Shown here: in pieces, positions 9,613 through 17,485 of the stretch
How the letters are laid out: each line of letters starts with the position of its first letter
Position numbering within the stretch: position 1 is the first letter of the stretch
Source of the DNA: AP-15 sp963732095
Lineage (GTDB): Bacteria; Pseudomonadota; Alphaproteobacteria; ATCC43930; CGMCC-115725
Reading direction: 5' to 3'
Assembly (NCBI GenBank): GCA_963732095.1
Contig: CAVSZA010000051.1
Span: 62,001-126,000, forward strand
DNA length: 64,000 nucleotides
Translations under genes and position numbers: made by a program
Notes under the pieces: generated by a model
Database searches by the model: none
Told to the model about the DNA's origin: nothing
Seen by the model: the letters and a program-made list of their open reading frames with translations, nothing else

Positions 9613-10499
9613 TTCTGGTTTTTGAGGGCTCCGACGGCGATGCCGGCGTCCTCGATCAGCTTGTAGTTGACGTGGCTCGACGCGATGAAGCCGGTGTAAT
9701 GCTTGGGCAGGATGGCGGGCGCTTGCTCGTCCGTGATACCGGTCAATATTTCCTGGATTTTCTTGGCCATGACGGGATCGAATCCGGCGCGCACTGCGAT
9801 CGCATCATTGGGCAGGTCATCCGACGTCCAGACGATCTTGGTGGCCTGCGGCGAGATCGCCCCGTTCTCGATCATGGCGGTGCGATTTCGATCGAAATCG
9901 GTCGCGAAATCGGTTTGCCCATTGGCTACCGAGATCTCGTTGGCCGCATGGGTGGCGCCCTCGTGATACTGGAAGTACGTCTTCGGATCGAGCCCGCGGG
10001 ATTTGAACCAGAACGTCGGCACGAGCCAGCCCGAGGTGGAACCGACATCGGCAAAGGACATGCGCAGCCCTTTGCCGTCGTCCGGCCATTTCTTGATTTC
10101 GAGGTCCGGGCGGGCAATCACGATCGCGTGGTAAATCGGTTTCCCGTCGTACTTCGCCGTGGCGATCGCATCGCCGGCACCCTTGTTGTGCGCGATCACG
10201 TAACCCCACGGTCCCATCCACGCGACATCGACCTGACCGCTGGCCAGCGCCACCGCAATGCCCGCCCAGTCGGTCGTCGCCTCGAGCGTATAGGTGGCGC
10301 CGAGCCGTTCGGCGAGGTGTTTGAAAAAGGGATCGAAGGCTTTCTTGGTTTCGCCTGGCGTTGGTTGCAGCGGCCCGACCGCGAAGGCGAGGGTGTCGGC
10401 CGCCTGCGCCGCTCCACCAGCGAGCGCCAATGCAATGGCGAGCGTCAGGGCCCCTTTGACGATGCGATCGACGCGGCCTCGATCCAGGTACATGGTCAT
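9609..10499 (-). CDS. phnD: Phosphate/phosphite/phosphonate-binding periplasmic protein
   Basis: Solute-binding subunit, 296 aa, with an N-terminal signal peptide (hydrophobic LTLAIALALAGG, likely cleavage after AQA). The mature part begins DTLAFAVGPLQPTPGETKKA, like PhnD proteins, and contains the ligand-site regions WMGPWGYVIA and SFADVGSTSGWLVP. It is the first gene of the operon, 59 bp downstream of the lysR stop on the same strand. A LysR protein next to a phn-type operon may control it, but no direct evidence is visible. Confidence 0.92.
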   Translation of the reverse strand: MTMYLDRGRVDRIVKGALTLAIALALAGGAAQAADTLAFAVGPLQPTPGETKKAFDPFFKHLAERLGATYTLEATTDWAGIAVALASGQVDVAWMGPWGYVIAHNKGAGDAIATAKYDGKPIYHAIVIARPDLEIKKWPDDGKGLRMSFADVGSTSGWLVPTFWFKSRGLDPKTYFQYHEGATHAANEISVANGQTDFATDFDRNRTAMIENGAISPQATKIVWTSDDLPNDAIAVRAGFDPVMAKKIQEILTGITDEQAPAILPKHYTGFIASSHVNYKLIEDAGIAVGALKNQK

Positions 10500-10558
10500 C
10501 TTCTCCGATAGTTGCAGCGTTCGACGACCGATTGGACCCGTCGCCGATTGGAGGAAGT

Positions 10559-11518
10559 TCAGCCCGATGCGTGGGCCAAGCCGCGGAAATTGCTCAACTC
10601 AACGTCCATGTCCTGGGCGGAAAGCAGCGGATCGCGCCCGAACTCGGCCGCCAGAAATTCGATCATGGCGCGGACCTTTGTCGCCACCAGGCGGCGCGAC
10701 GGAAACACCGCGTGGATCGGCAGGCACGTCGGTTCGAAGCCGTTCAGAATGATCCGGACACTGCCCCGGGCGATCTCGTTCTCATTGAACAGCCAGATCG
10801 GAATGACGCCGATCCCGAGCCCGCCGAGCACGCCTTCGCGCACACCCTCGGAGTTGTCGACGCGATAACGGCCCTCCACAGGAACCACGATCTCCCCGTC
10901 CTCGCCGGCGAAATGCCACTCGTTACCGGTAGCGAGGCGGGTGTAAACGATGCAATCATGAGCGGGTAGATCGGCGGGATGGAGGGGCTCTCCCCGCCGA
11001 TCGAGATAGTCCTGCGAGGCGACGGTGACGCGGCGCGTAGTGCCGATCCGCCGGGCGATCAGGGTGGGATCGGCAATCTCGCCGACGCGCACGGCGAGAT
11101 CGATGCCCTCGCCGATCAGGTCGACGAAACTGTCGCTCATCACCAACTCGACTTGGACGTCGGTGTTGAGCCGGAGAAACCTTGGCATGCGCGGCGCGAC
11201 GTGCAGCCGGCCAAAGGCGACGGGGATGCTGAGCCTCAGCCGCCCGAAGGCCCGCGTCCGCCGCTTCCCAACAGCGTTCTCGGCTTCCGCCACCGCTTCC
11301 AACGCGTGCCGCGCACGCTCGTAGAACTGCTTGCCGTCTTCGGTCAGACTCACTGCGCGGGTCGAGCGGTGAAACAGTCGTGCCCCGAGATGATCCTCAA
11401 GGGCCGCAATGACGCGGCTCACCGTCGGTTGGGTGGTGTGAGTCTCACGCGCGACAGGGGTAAAACCACCCGCTTCGGCGACACGGACGAACACTTGCAT
11501 CGCGGCGACGAGGTCCAT
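10559..11518 (-). CDS. LysR-family transcriptional regulator
   Basis: DNA-binding regulator, 319 aa. N-terminal winged HTH: MDLVAAMQVFVRVAEAGG, then TQPTVSRVIAALEDHLGARL. The C-terminal co-inducer domain shows the FGRLRLSIPVAFGR entry strand and the GLGIGVIPIWL segment. I start at ATG 11518 rather than 12 codons upstream because the MDLVAAM start aligns with family members and the longer version would translate a perfect palindrome (11524-11540) that looks like an autoregulatory LysR box. It sits between the selenoprotein gene and the phnD operon on the same strand, so either could be the target. Confidence 0.92.
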   Translation of the reverse strand: MDLVAAMQVFVRVAEAGGFTPVARETHTTQPTVSRVIAALEDHLGARLFHRSTRAVSLTEDGKQFYERARHALEAVAEAENAVGKRRTRAFGRLRLSIPVAFGRLHVAPRMPRFLRLNTDVQVELVMSDSFVDLIGEGIDLAVRVGEIADPTLIARRIGTTRRVTVASQDYLDRRGEPLHPADLPAHDCIVYTRLATGNEWHFAGEDGEIVVPVEGRYRVDNSEGVREGVLGGLGIGVIPIWLFNENEIARGSVRIILNGFEPTCLPIHAVFPSRRLVATKVRAMIEFLAAEFGRDPLLSAQDMDVELSNFRGLAHASG

Positions 11519-11523
11519 GAATT

Positions 11524-11540
11524 GATACGGTAACCGTATC
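11524..11540 (-). promoter_or_regulatory. Palindromic LysR-type operator candidate
   Basis: GATACGG-TAA-CCGTATC is a perfect inverted repeat with 7-bp arms and contains the T-N11-A arrangement expected of LysR boxes. It lies 5 bp upstream of the chosen lysR start, which would suit autoregulation. Confidence 0.55.
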
Positions 11541-11590
11541 GCCGAAATATGCAATCAGCCGGTCCCCGGCTAGGCAAGCTCTAGGCCACA

Positions 11591-12802
11591 TCAGCCGCTC
11601 GGCGGCACTCGCACGCCGGGCACGAGAAACAGGCCCGCTATTGCTTTGAGGCGCTCGTCGTCGCTCGTCAAATATCTGCTGCGCAGAGCGAAAATCGCCC
11701 TCCCGGCCGCCGTGTCGTTCCACAACCAGTCGCCGAGCTGCTTGCTCGATGGCCTGGCGGAGCTGGAAAGCGCGATCTCGATGTAGGCCGCTTTCAGATC
11801 GTCGACAGCGAAACGCAGTGTCAGCGGCGCCGACATCTCTGCGTTCGGGCTCTCCGGGGTTTGCCCGCGCAGCCAGCTGGCCATGTAACGACCTGCCTGG
11901 CTGATCGAGAGCCCGCTGAGCCCGACTATCGTGCGCTCGCGCTCTTTGGCAGCGCGTCCATACGCGGCGTCGACCCGCTCGCTCTCGTCCTCCAGCGCAG
12001 CGGCGAGCCGCGTTGCCAAGGCGCCATCGAGGTCGGGTTTGGCGAAGGGTGGTCGCCAGGCCGGGTCGGGCCGTTCCCGTGGATCGTCTTCGGGAAAATC
12101 CTCGATGATCACGGGACCGCGCTCGCGTTCGAGCAGGCGCAATGCCGCGAGGATCACGCGCGTCTGGAATACCGCATCGCGCGGCGGACCGAACGGGCGG
12201 CCGAGCTCGAACGGGACCCAGAGGGCACGGGGCGGCTTGGTGTTTTCGGTTTGCGGCCGAATGAGGCTGATCGCCACAGTCGGGACGCCCTCTTCCTCGA
12301 GATAATGCCCCAGCGCGCTCACGGCGCGCGTGCAAAGCGGTCAAACGGGGGAGAGCAGAACGGCGTCGACCTCATCGCCCTTGAGGCGCGAGGCGACTTC
12401 GCGCGCGTAGCCTTCCATCTGCAGCGGATCTGTTGCGCCCATGAAGGAATAGTGGGTCGCCGCAACGGAACCGATCACGCCCTCGTGAGCGAGTTCGCGG
12501 AGCCGATCGAGCGGAAATACGACGTTCCAGTCTTCCTGGAACCCGCTGCGGTCGAGATTGATCGAGATATGGCTGAACATCAGCTGATCGGGCCGCGTCT
12601 CGGATGGGATCACCCGGTAATCGGCGTCACGTCCGCGGAATGGTTTTTCGCCACTGACGACCAAGCCGGCCGACGAGACGATCGCGACCCGCCGCTCGGC
12701 CAGCGGCGGGCCGTTTACCCAGGGCGTGGTCGCGAAAGTCGGGCAATCGAGCTCGGCGTAGCGCTTTGCCTGCGTCGAAGGAAGGTCGGTTAATCGAGCC
12801 AT
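11591..12802 (-). CDS. GrdB/PrdB-like reductase family selenoprotein (in-frame TGA read as selenocysteine)
   Basis: One gene of 403 codons interrupted by TGA at 12343-12341. The 153 residues before it and the 249 after it are in the same frame, with no indel. The join reads LLSPV-U-PLCTRAV, a UxxCTR redox motif matching the UGTCTR motif of GrdB, the selenoprotein B subunit of glycine/sarcosine/betaine reductase. Flanking blocks (SHISINLDRSGFQEDWNVV, ATHYSFMGATDPLQM, PTVAISLIRPQTE) belong to the GrdB/PrdB-like family, in which a Cys often fills this position. I start at ATG 12802 (AGGGA six bases upstream). A stem-loop directly after the TGA fits a bacterial SECIS. In clostridia such subunits cleave glycine- or proline-type substrates; the role here is unknown. 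No selA, selB, selC or selD is in the window. The alternative is a Cys-to-stop mutation. Confidence 0.82.
12313..12329 (-). promoter_or_regulatory. Candidate bacterial SECIS stem-loop
   Basis: On the coding (minus) strand GCGCGC-CGTGA-GCGCGC forms a perfect 6-bp stem with a 5-nt loop. The loop begins 18 nt after the TGA and has G as its second base. Published bacterial SECIS rules ask for a loop roughly 16-37 nt after UGA with a G in the first two loop positions. A weaker outer pairing, TGC with GCA, can extend the stem across an internal loop. Confidence 0.68.
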
Positions 12803-12927
12803 CACGGTTCCCTGCAAATTCGCAACTGGCCCAAACATCGCCGACGGGTTCTGCCCGGTCAATGAGGGTTGCTCATATGACTCCCATACCGATTTTGAAT
12901 GAAATGGCTTGTTCCTCGCGAGAGCGG

Positions 12928-14508
12928 CTACCCAACTCCCGGCGCAATCATGTCATAGGCCGGGATCGTCAAAAATTCGGGGAAGGCTCGCATCTCGATT
13001 AGTTCACAGAAGAGCTTGGCTGCGGCCTCGTAACCGTTGTCGCTTCGCGACGTGCGAAGTTTCGCGAGTTCCTCGTCGAGGAGCTTGCGGCACAGCGCCG
13101 CGTCAACAGTGCGGCCGTCCTCAAGCCGGACGCGATGCCGGATCCATTGCCAGAGCTGCGCACGGCTGATCTCGGCGGTGGCGGCGTCTTCCATCAGATT
13201 GTAGAGCGGCACGCAGCCGGTGCCGCGCAGCCATGCTTCGATATAGCCGATCCCGACATCTAGGTTCTGCCTGAGCCCCACCTCGGTGATCGTGCCTGTC
13301 GGGACCGCGAGAAGATCCGATGCGGTGATGTGCACGTCTTGGCGCTTGCGGGCGATCTGGTTGGGCTGCGGCATCTCGCGGTCGAAGATCTCCTTGGCAA
13401 TCGTCACGAGCCCCGGATGCGCAACCCAAGTGCCGTCGTGACCGTCGCCAGCCTCGCGCATCTTGTCGGCGCGGACCTTCTCCATCGCCGCTTCGTTCGC
13501 GGCGGGGTCGTCGCGGATCGGGATCTGCGCCGCCATTCCGCCCATTGCGTGGATCTCACGCCGATGGCAGGTCTTGATCAGCAACAGGCTGTAGCTGCGC
13601 AGGAAATGGCTCGTCATCGTGACCTGCGCCCGGTCCGGCATGACGCAAGCCGGGTCTTCGGCGAATTTCTTGATAAAGCTGTAGATGTAATCCCAGCGGC
13701 CGCAATTGAGACCGGCCGAATGGTCGCGCAATTCCCAGAGGATCTCGTCCATCTCGAAGGCAGCAAGGATCGTCTCGATCAGCACGGTCGCGCGGATTGT
13801 GCCTCTCGGCAATCCAAGTCTTGCCTGCGCGTGCAGGAAGACGCTGTTCCACAGCCGTGCTTCGAGGTGGCTCTCCAGCTTTGGCAAGTAGAAGTACGGG
13901 CCGGTGCCGCGCGCCACCAATTCTTTCGCATTGTGAAAAAAGAACAACACGAAGTCGAAGAGCGCGCCCGACATCGGCTCGCCGTCGACGAGGACGTGCT
14001 TTTCCGGAAGGTGCCAGCCTCGCGGCCGCACGAACAGCACGGCGGTCTTGCCGTTCAGAGAATAATGCCGCCCCGTCTGCGGGTCATCGAAGGCGATTGT
14101 CCGGCGCACCGCATCACTGAGATTGGCTTGGCCTTCGATCAGGTTGTCCCAAGTCGGCGTATTGGCGTCCTCGAAATCGGCCATGTAGACATTGGCGCCG
14201 CAATTGAGCGCATTGATCACCATCTTGCGGTCGGTCGGGCCAGTGATCTCGACACGGCGATCCTGAAGGTCGCGCGGGATCGACGCCACCCGCCAGTCGC
14301 CGTCGCGGATCGCCTTGGTCTCGGGCAGGAAATCGGGCTTCCATCCGGCATCGAGCCGGCGCTGGATCTCGGCGCGGCGGGCAAGGAGACGCCGCCGCTC
14401 CGCACCGAATTCACGCTCGAGCTCGACGGCAAAGTCGATCGCCTCGGGTGTCAGCACCTTCTCGAAGCCGGGCTTCATGGGCCCGCGAATGACGATCCCC
14501 GCGGTCAT
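12928..14508 (-). CDS. aceB: Malate synthase A
   Basis: Glyoxylate-shunt enzyme condensing glyoxylate with acetyl-CoA to malate, cytoplasmic, about 526 aa as expected for the A isoform. Diagnostic blocks are DRKMVINALNCGANVYMADF, FVRPRGWHLPEKH, TVLIETILAAFEMDEIL, AGLNCGRWDYIYSFIKKF and DGTWVAHPGLV. ATG 14508 is preferred to the TTG four codons upstream; neither has a strong ribosome-binding site. It lies 51 bp downstream of isocitrate lyase on the same strand, so the two form an operon, probably controlled by the divergent ScfR-type regulator. Confidence 0.95.
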   Translation of the reverse strand: MTAGIVIRGPMKPGFEKVLTPEAIDFAVELEREFGAERRRLLARRAEIQRRLDAGWKPDFLPETKAIRDGDWRVASIPRDLQDRRVEITGPTDRKMVINALNCGANVYMADFEDANTPTWDNLIEGQANLSDAVRRTIAFDDPQTGRHYSLNGKTAVLFVRPRGWHLPEKHVLVDGEPMSGALFDFVLFFFHNAKELVARGTGPYFYLPKLESHLEARLWNSVFLHAQARLGLPRGTIRATVLIETILAAFEMDEILWELRDHSAGLNCGRWDYIYSFIKKFAEDPACVMPDRAQVTMTSHFLRSYSLLLIKTCHRREIHAMGGMAAQIPIRDDPAANEAAMEKVRADKMREAGDGHDGTWVAHPGLVTIAKEIFDREMPQPNQIARKRQDVHITASDLLAVPTGTITEVGLRQNLDVGIGYIEAWLRGTGCVPLYNLMEDAATAEISRAQLWQWIRHRVRLEDGRTVDAALCRKLLDEELAKLRTSRSDNGYEAAAKLFCELIEMRAFPEFLTIPAYDMIAPGVG

Positions 14509-14559
14509 TGCGCTGCCCAATCGTGCACCGCCCAGTCGTGGTTGTGCACCAAACCCTCG

Positions 14560-15840
14560 TCATGGCCGTACTGCGTGGAGTTCCGCCGGCCGATCCTCAT
14601 GGAACTGCGCCGTCTCGGTGCTGCCGGCCAGCGCCGTCGTCGAGGAGCGGCCGCCCGAAATCACCATTGCCACCGCATCGAAGTAGCCGACGCCGACCTC
14701 GCGCTGATGCTGGGTTGCGGTATAGCCATCCGCCTCTGCTGCAAACTCGGCCTGCTGTAATTCGGAGTAGGCCGCCATACCGTGCTCGCTGTAGTCCCGC
14801 GCCAGTTGGAACATCGCGAGGTTGAGGCTATGGAAACCGGCCAAAGTGACAAATTGGAACCGGTAGCCCATTTGCGCAGTGTCGTGCTGGAAGCCCGCCA
14901 GTCTCTCGGGAGCCAGCTTTTTGCGCCAGTTGAAGCTCGGCGAGCAGTTGTAGGCCAGCAATTTGCCCGGGAACTCGCGATGGATCGCATCGGCAAAGCG
15001 CTCGGCCTCATCGAGGTCGGGCTCGCTCGTCTCCCACCACAGGAGATCGGAGTAAGGGGCATAGGCGAGGCTGCGCGCGATCGCGTAGTCGACGCCAAGC
15101 CCCGGGCGAATCCGAAAGAACCCTTCCGCGGTGCGCTCGCCGCTGAGGAACGGGCGGTCGCGTTCGTCGACGTCACTGGTCAGCAATTGCGCGGATTGCG
15201 CATCTGTGCGGCACAGCAGCACAGTCGGCACGCCGTCGACATCGGCCGCGAGACGGGCGGCGTTGAGTGTGCGGATGTGCTGACCTATCGGCACCAGGAC
15301 CTTGCCGCCTAGATGACCGCATTTCTTTTCCGACGCGAGCTGGTCCTCGAAATGCACGCCGGCCGCGCCAGCTTCGATCATCGCCTTCATCAATTCGTAG
15401 GCGTTGAGGGCGCCGCCGAACCCGGCCTCGGCATCGGCAATGATCGGGGCCATCCAGTAAGTGTCGTCGCTATCGCCTTCCGAGTGGGCGATCTGGTCGG
15501 CGCGGCGCAATGCATTGTTGATGCGCCTGACCACATTGGGCACCGAATCCGCCGGATAGAGCGACTGGTCCGGATACATCTGTCCGGCAGTATTGGCGTC
15601 GGCAGCGACTTGCCAGCCGGATAGATAAATTGCCTTCAAACCGGCCTTGACCTGCTGCACGGCCTGATTGCCGGTCAGGGCGCCGAGCGTCGGCACGAAC
15701 GGCTCGGTGTTCAACAGATGCCGCAACCGCACGGCGCCCATTTCCGCCAATGTATGACGAATGCGAAAGGAGCCGGCCAGCCGCTCGACATCCGCGGGGC
15801 AGTAGTCTCGCCGAACGCCTGAAAATCCGTCGGGCTGCAT
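14560..15840 (-). CDS. aceA: Isocitrate lyase
   Basis: Cleaves isocitrate to glyoxylate and succinate, allowing growth on acetate or fatty acids. It has 426 aa, the usual length. The catalytic KKCGH motif is present (EKKCGHLGGKVLVP), along with the SGWQVAADANTAGQMYPDQS and WMAPIIADAEAGFGG blocks and the C-terminal SSTTALAGSTE. AAGGA lies eight bases before ATG 15840. It is the first gene of an aceA-aceB operon transcribed away from the regulator gene at 15977. The 136-bp intergenic region should hold both promoters. Confidence 0.97.
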   Translation of the reverse strand: MQPDGFSGVRRDYCPADVERLAGSFRIRHTLAEMGAVRLRHLLNTEPFVPTLGALTGNQAVQQVKAGLKAIYLSGWQVAADANTAGQMYPDQSLYPADSVPNVVRRINNALRRADQIAHSEGDSDDTYWMAPIIADAEAGFGGALNAYELMKAMIEAGAAGVHFEDQLASEKKCGHLGGKVLVPIGQHIRTLNAARLAADVDGVPTVLLCRTDAQSAQLLTSDVDERDRPFLSGERTAEGFFRIRPGLGVDYAIARSLAYAPYSDLLWWETSEPDLDEAERFADAIHREFPGKLLAYNCSPSFNWRKKLAPERLAGFQHDTAQMGYRFQFVTLAGFHSLNLAMFQLARDYSEHGMAAYSELQQAEFAAEADGYTATQHQREVGVGYFDAVAMVISGGRSSTTALAGSTETAQFHEDRPAELHAVRP

Positions 15841-15960
15841 GTTCTGTTCCTTGTTAATAACACCGTGATTTCAATAACAACATTGCAGCTGCAGCGGCGA
15901 GCCCCAATGTGGCATGATCAGTGTAATTCTGTTGGCGTCTTCACAAACCGGGCTCAATCT

Positions 15961-15976
15961 TTGTAAAGGTTGTAAA
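15961..15976 (+). promoter_or_regulatory. Direct repeat TTGTAAA overlapping the regulator's start, operator candidate
   Basis: TTGTAAA occurs at 15961-15967 and again at 15970-15976, directly before ATG 15977, with AAAGG of the presumed ribosome-binding site inside it. A regulator bound here would block its own translation start region. RamB-type regulators of glyoxylate genes are known to bind A/T-rich sites containing TTTGCAAA-like sequence, which this resembles. Confidence 0.45.
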
Positions 15977-17374
15977 ATGTCGCGTGTTCAGATCGGGCGT
16001 ACGGTGCGGCGGCTGCGCACTGAGCGGAACCTGTCGCAGCAGGCATTGGCGAACCGGCTCGGCATCTCGGCCAGCTATTTGAACCTGATCGAGCACGATC
16101 AGCGCGCGGTGAGCGGCACATTGCTGATCAAGCTCGCCGAGACGTTCCACCTCGATCTCGCCACGCTCTCCGGGTCGCAGGAACGCCGGCTCGAGATCGG
16201 GCTGCGTGAGGCTTTCTCCGATCCCTTGCTGGGCGTCGATGCGGTGCCCGAAGCCGAAATTGCCGCTTTGGCGGGCTCGGGTCCGAATGCGGCGCGCGCG
16301 GTGCTCGCGCTTTATCGCGCCTGGCGGGTCGCCCGCGAGGACGCCGGGGGCATCGCCCTCCCGTCGGGGCGGCGCGTCCTGCTGCCCAATGAAGAGGCGC
16401 GTGATTTCTTCGATGACCGCGCCAACCATTTCCCGACGCTCGAAGAGGCCGCCGACGGGATCGCCGCCGCCTGCAGCGCCGCCCCATCCGAGATGAACCA
16501 CGCCATCGCCGAAAGGCTCCGCCAGACGCATGGCCTCACCGTCACTGTGCAGCCGCTGGATGGGGTGCTGCGGCGATTTGATCCGGAGACCCGCCGGCTT
16601 GCCCTTGCCGAAACCTTGCCCCGCGAGAGCCGCGGGTTCCACATGGCGTTCCAACTCGCGCTCTTCGAAGCCCGCGACGCGGTAGAAACCGCCTTGCGCG
16701 AGGCCGCGCCGTCCTCGGCGGAAGCAGCGATGCTGATCCGCGTGGGCCTTCTCAACTATGTCGCCGGCGCGATCCTGATGCCGTATGCCGCATATCTCGC
16801 GTCGGCGCAGGAGCTGCGCCACGACATGGAGGCGATCGCGGCGCGCTTCGGGGTTTCCTTCGAACAAGCCTGTCACCGCCTGTCCACCTTGCAGCAGCCG
16901 GGGGCCCGCGGCGTACCGTTCTTCTTTGTCCGCGTCGACCCGGCCGGAAACGTCTCGAAGCGCTTCTCGGCGGCGGGTTTCCCGTTTGCGCGTTACGGCG
17001 GCTCGTGCCCGCGCTGGGTGGTGCATACCGCCTTTTCGCAGCCGGGCGCGGTCCAGGTGCAAGTCGCCGAGCTGCCCGACGGCGACGCTTACCTTTGCTT
17101 CGCCCGGGCCGTGGCGCGGCCTGCGACACACTGGGGTGAACCCCGCCCCGTCCACGTCGTGGCGATGGGCTGCAGTGTGGCACATGCCGAGGAGGTCACC
17201 TATGCGGACGGGCTCGACCTCGGACGGGCCAAGGTCGGCATCGGCTTGTCGTGCCGGCTGTGTAATCGCTCCGACTGCCTCAGCCGGGCCTTTCCGCCGC
17301 TCGAGCACCGACTCGCGCTCGATCCGCTGACCTCGAGCGCGACGCCCTACAGGTTCGAGCCGCGCGAGGGCTGA
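15977..17374 (+). CDS. ScfR/RamB-type XRE regulator of short-chain fatty acyl metabolism
   Basis: Regulator of 465 aa. N-terminal HTH_3 domain: GRTVRRLRTERNLSQQALAN, then GISASYLNLIEHDQR. A central IrrE/DUF955-like region includes LPRESRGFHMAFQLALFEAR, and a C-terminal DUF2083-type domain ends with a Cys-rich motif (GLSCRLCNRSDC). This architecture is that of ScfR proteins and the corynebacterial acetate regulator RamB, which control isocitrate lyase and malate synthase. Those genes lie divergently here. I choose ATG 15977 over the frame opening at 15914 because the protein then begins directly before the HTH. The divergent arrangement makes aceA-aceB its probable target. Confidence 0.9.
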   Translation: MSRVQIGRTVRRLRTERNLSQQALANRLGISASYLNLIEHDQRAVSGTLLIKLAETFHLDLATLSGSQERRLEIGLREAFSDPLLGVDAVPEAEIAALAGSGPNAARAVLALYRAWRVAREDAGGIALPSGRRVLLPNEEARDFFDDRANHFPTLEEAADGIAAACSAAPSEMNHAIAERLRQTHGLTVTVQPLDGVLRRFDPETRRLALAETLPRESRGFHMAFQLALFEARDAVETALREAAPSSAEAAMLIRVGLLNYVAGAILMPYAAYLASAQELRHDMEAIAARFGVSFEQACHRLSTLQQPGARGVPFFFVRVDPAGNVSKRFSAAGFPFARYGGSCPRWVVHTAFSQPGAVQVQVAELPDGDAYLCFARAVARPATHWGEPRPVHVVAMGCSVAHAEEVTYADGLDLGRAKVGIGLSCRLCNRSDCLSRAFPPLEHRLALDPLTSSATPYRFEPREG

Positions 17375-17485
17375 TCGGAATGCCGCGCTGTGGCAAGGTA
17401 GATCGCGTGAAGCGGGATAAGCCGGGGAGCGATGCGGCATTGTCGCGTTTGACTGCGACCGGCACTGAGGAGGTATGTTATAAAG

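Noticed and set aside
13330..14760. 476-aa plus-strand frame opposite aceB
   Set aside because: Antisense shadow of malate synthase.
17475..17483. Two-codon ORF ATG-TTA-TAA between the ribosome-binding site and nudC start
   Set aside because: Could be a leader, but such short ORFs arise by chance and no regulatory structure is visible.
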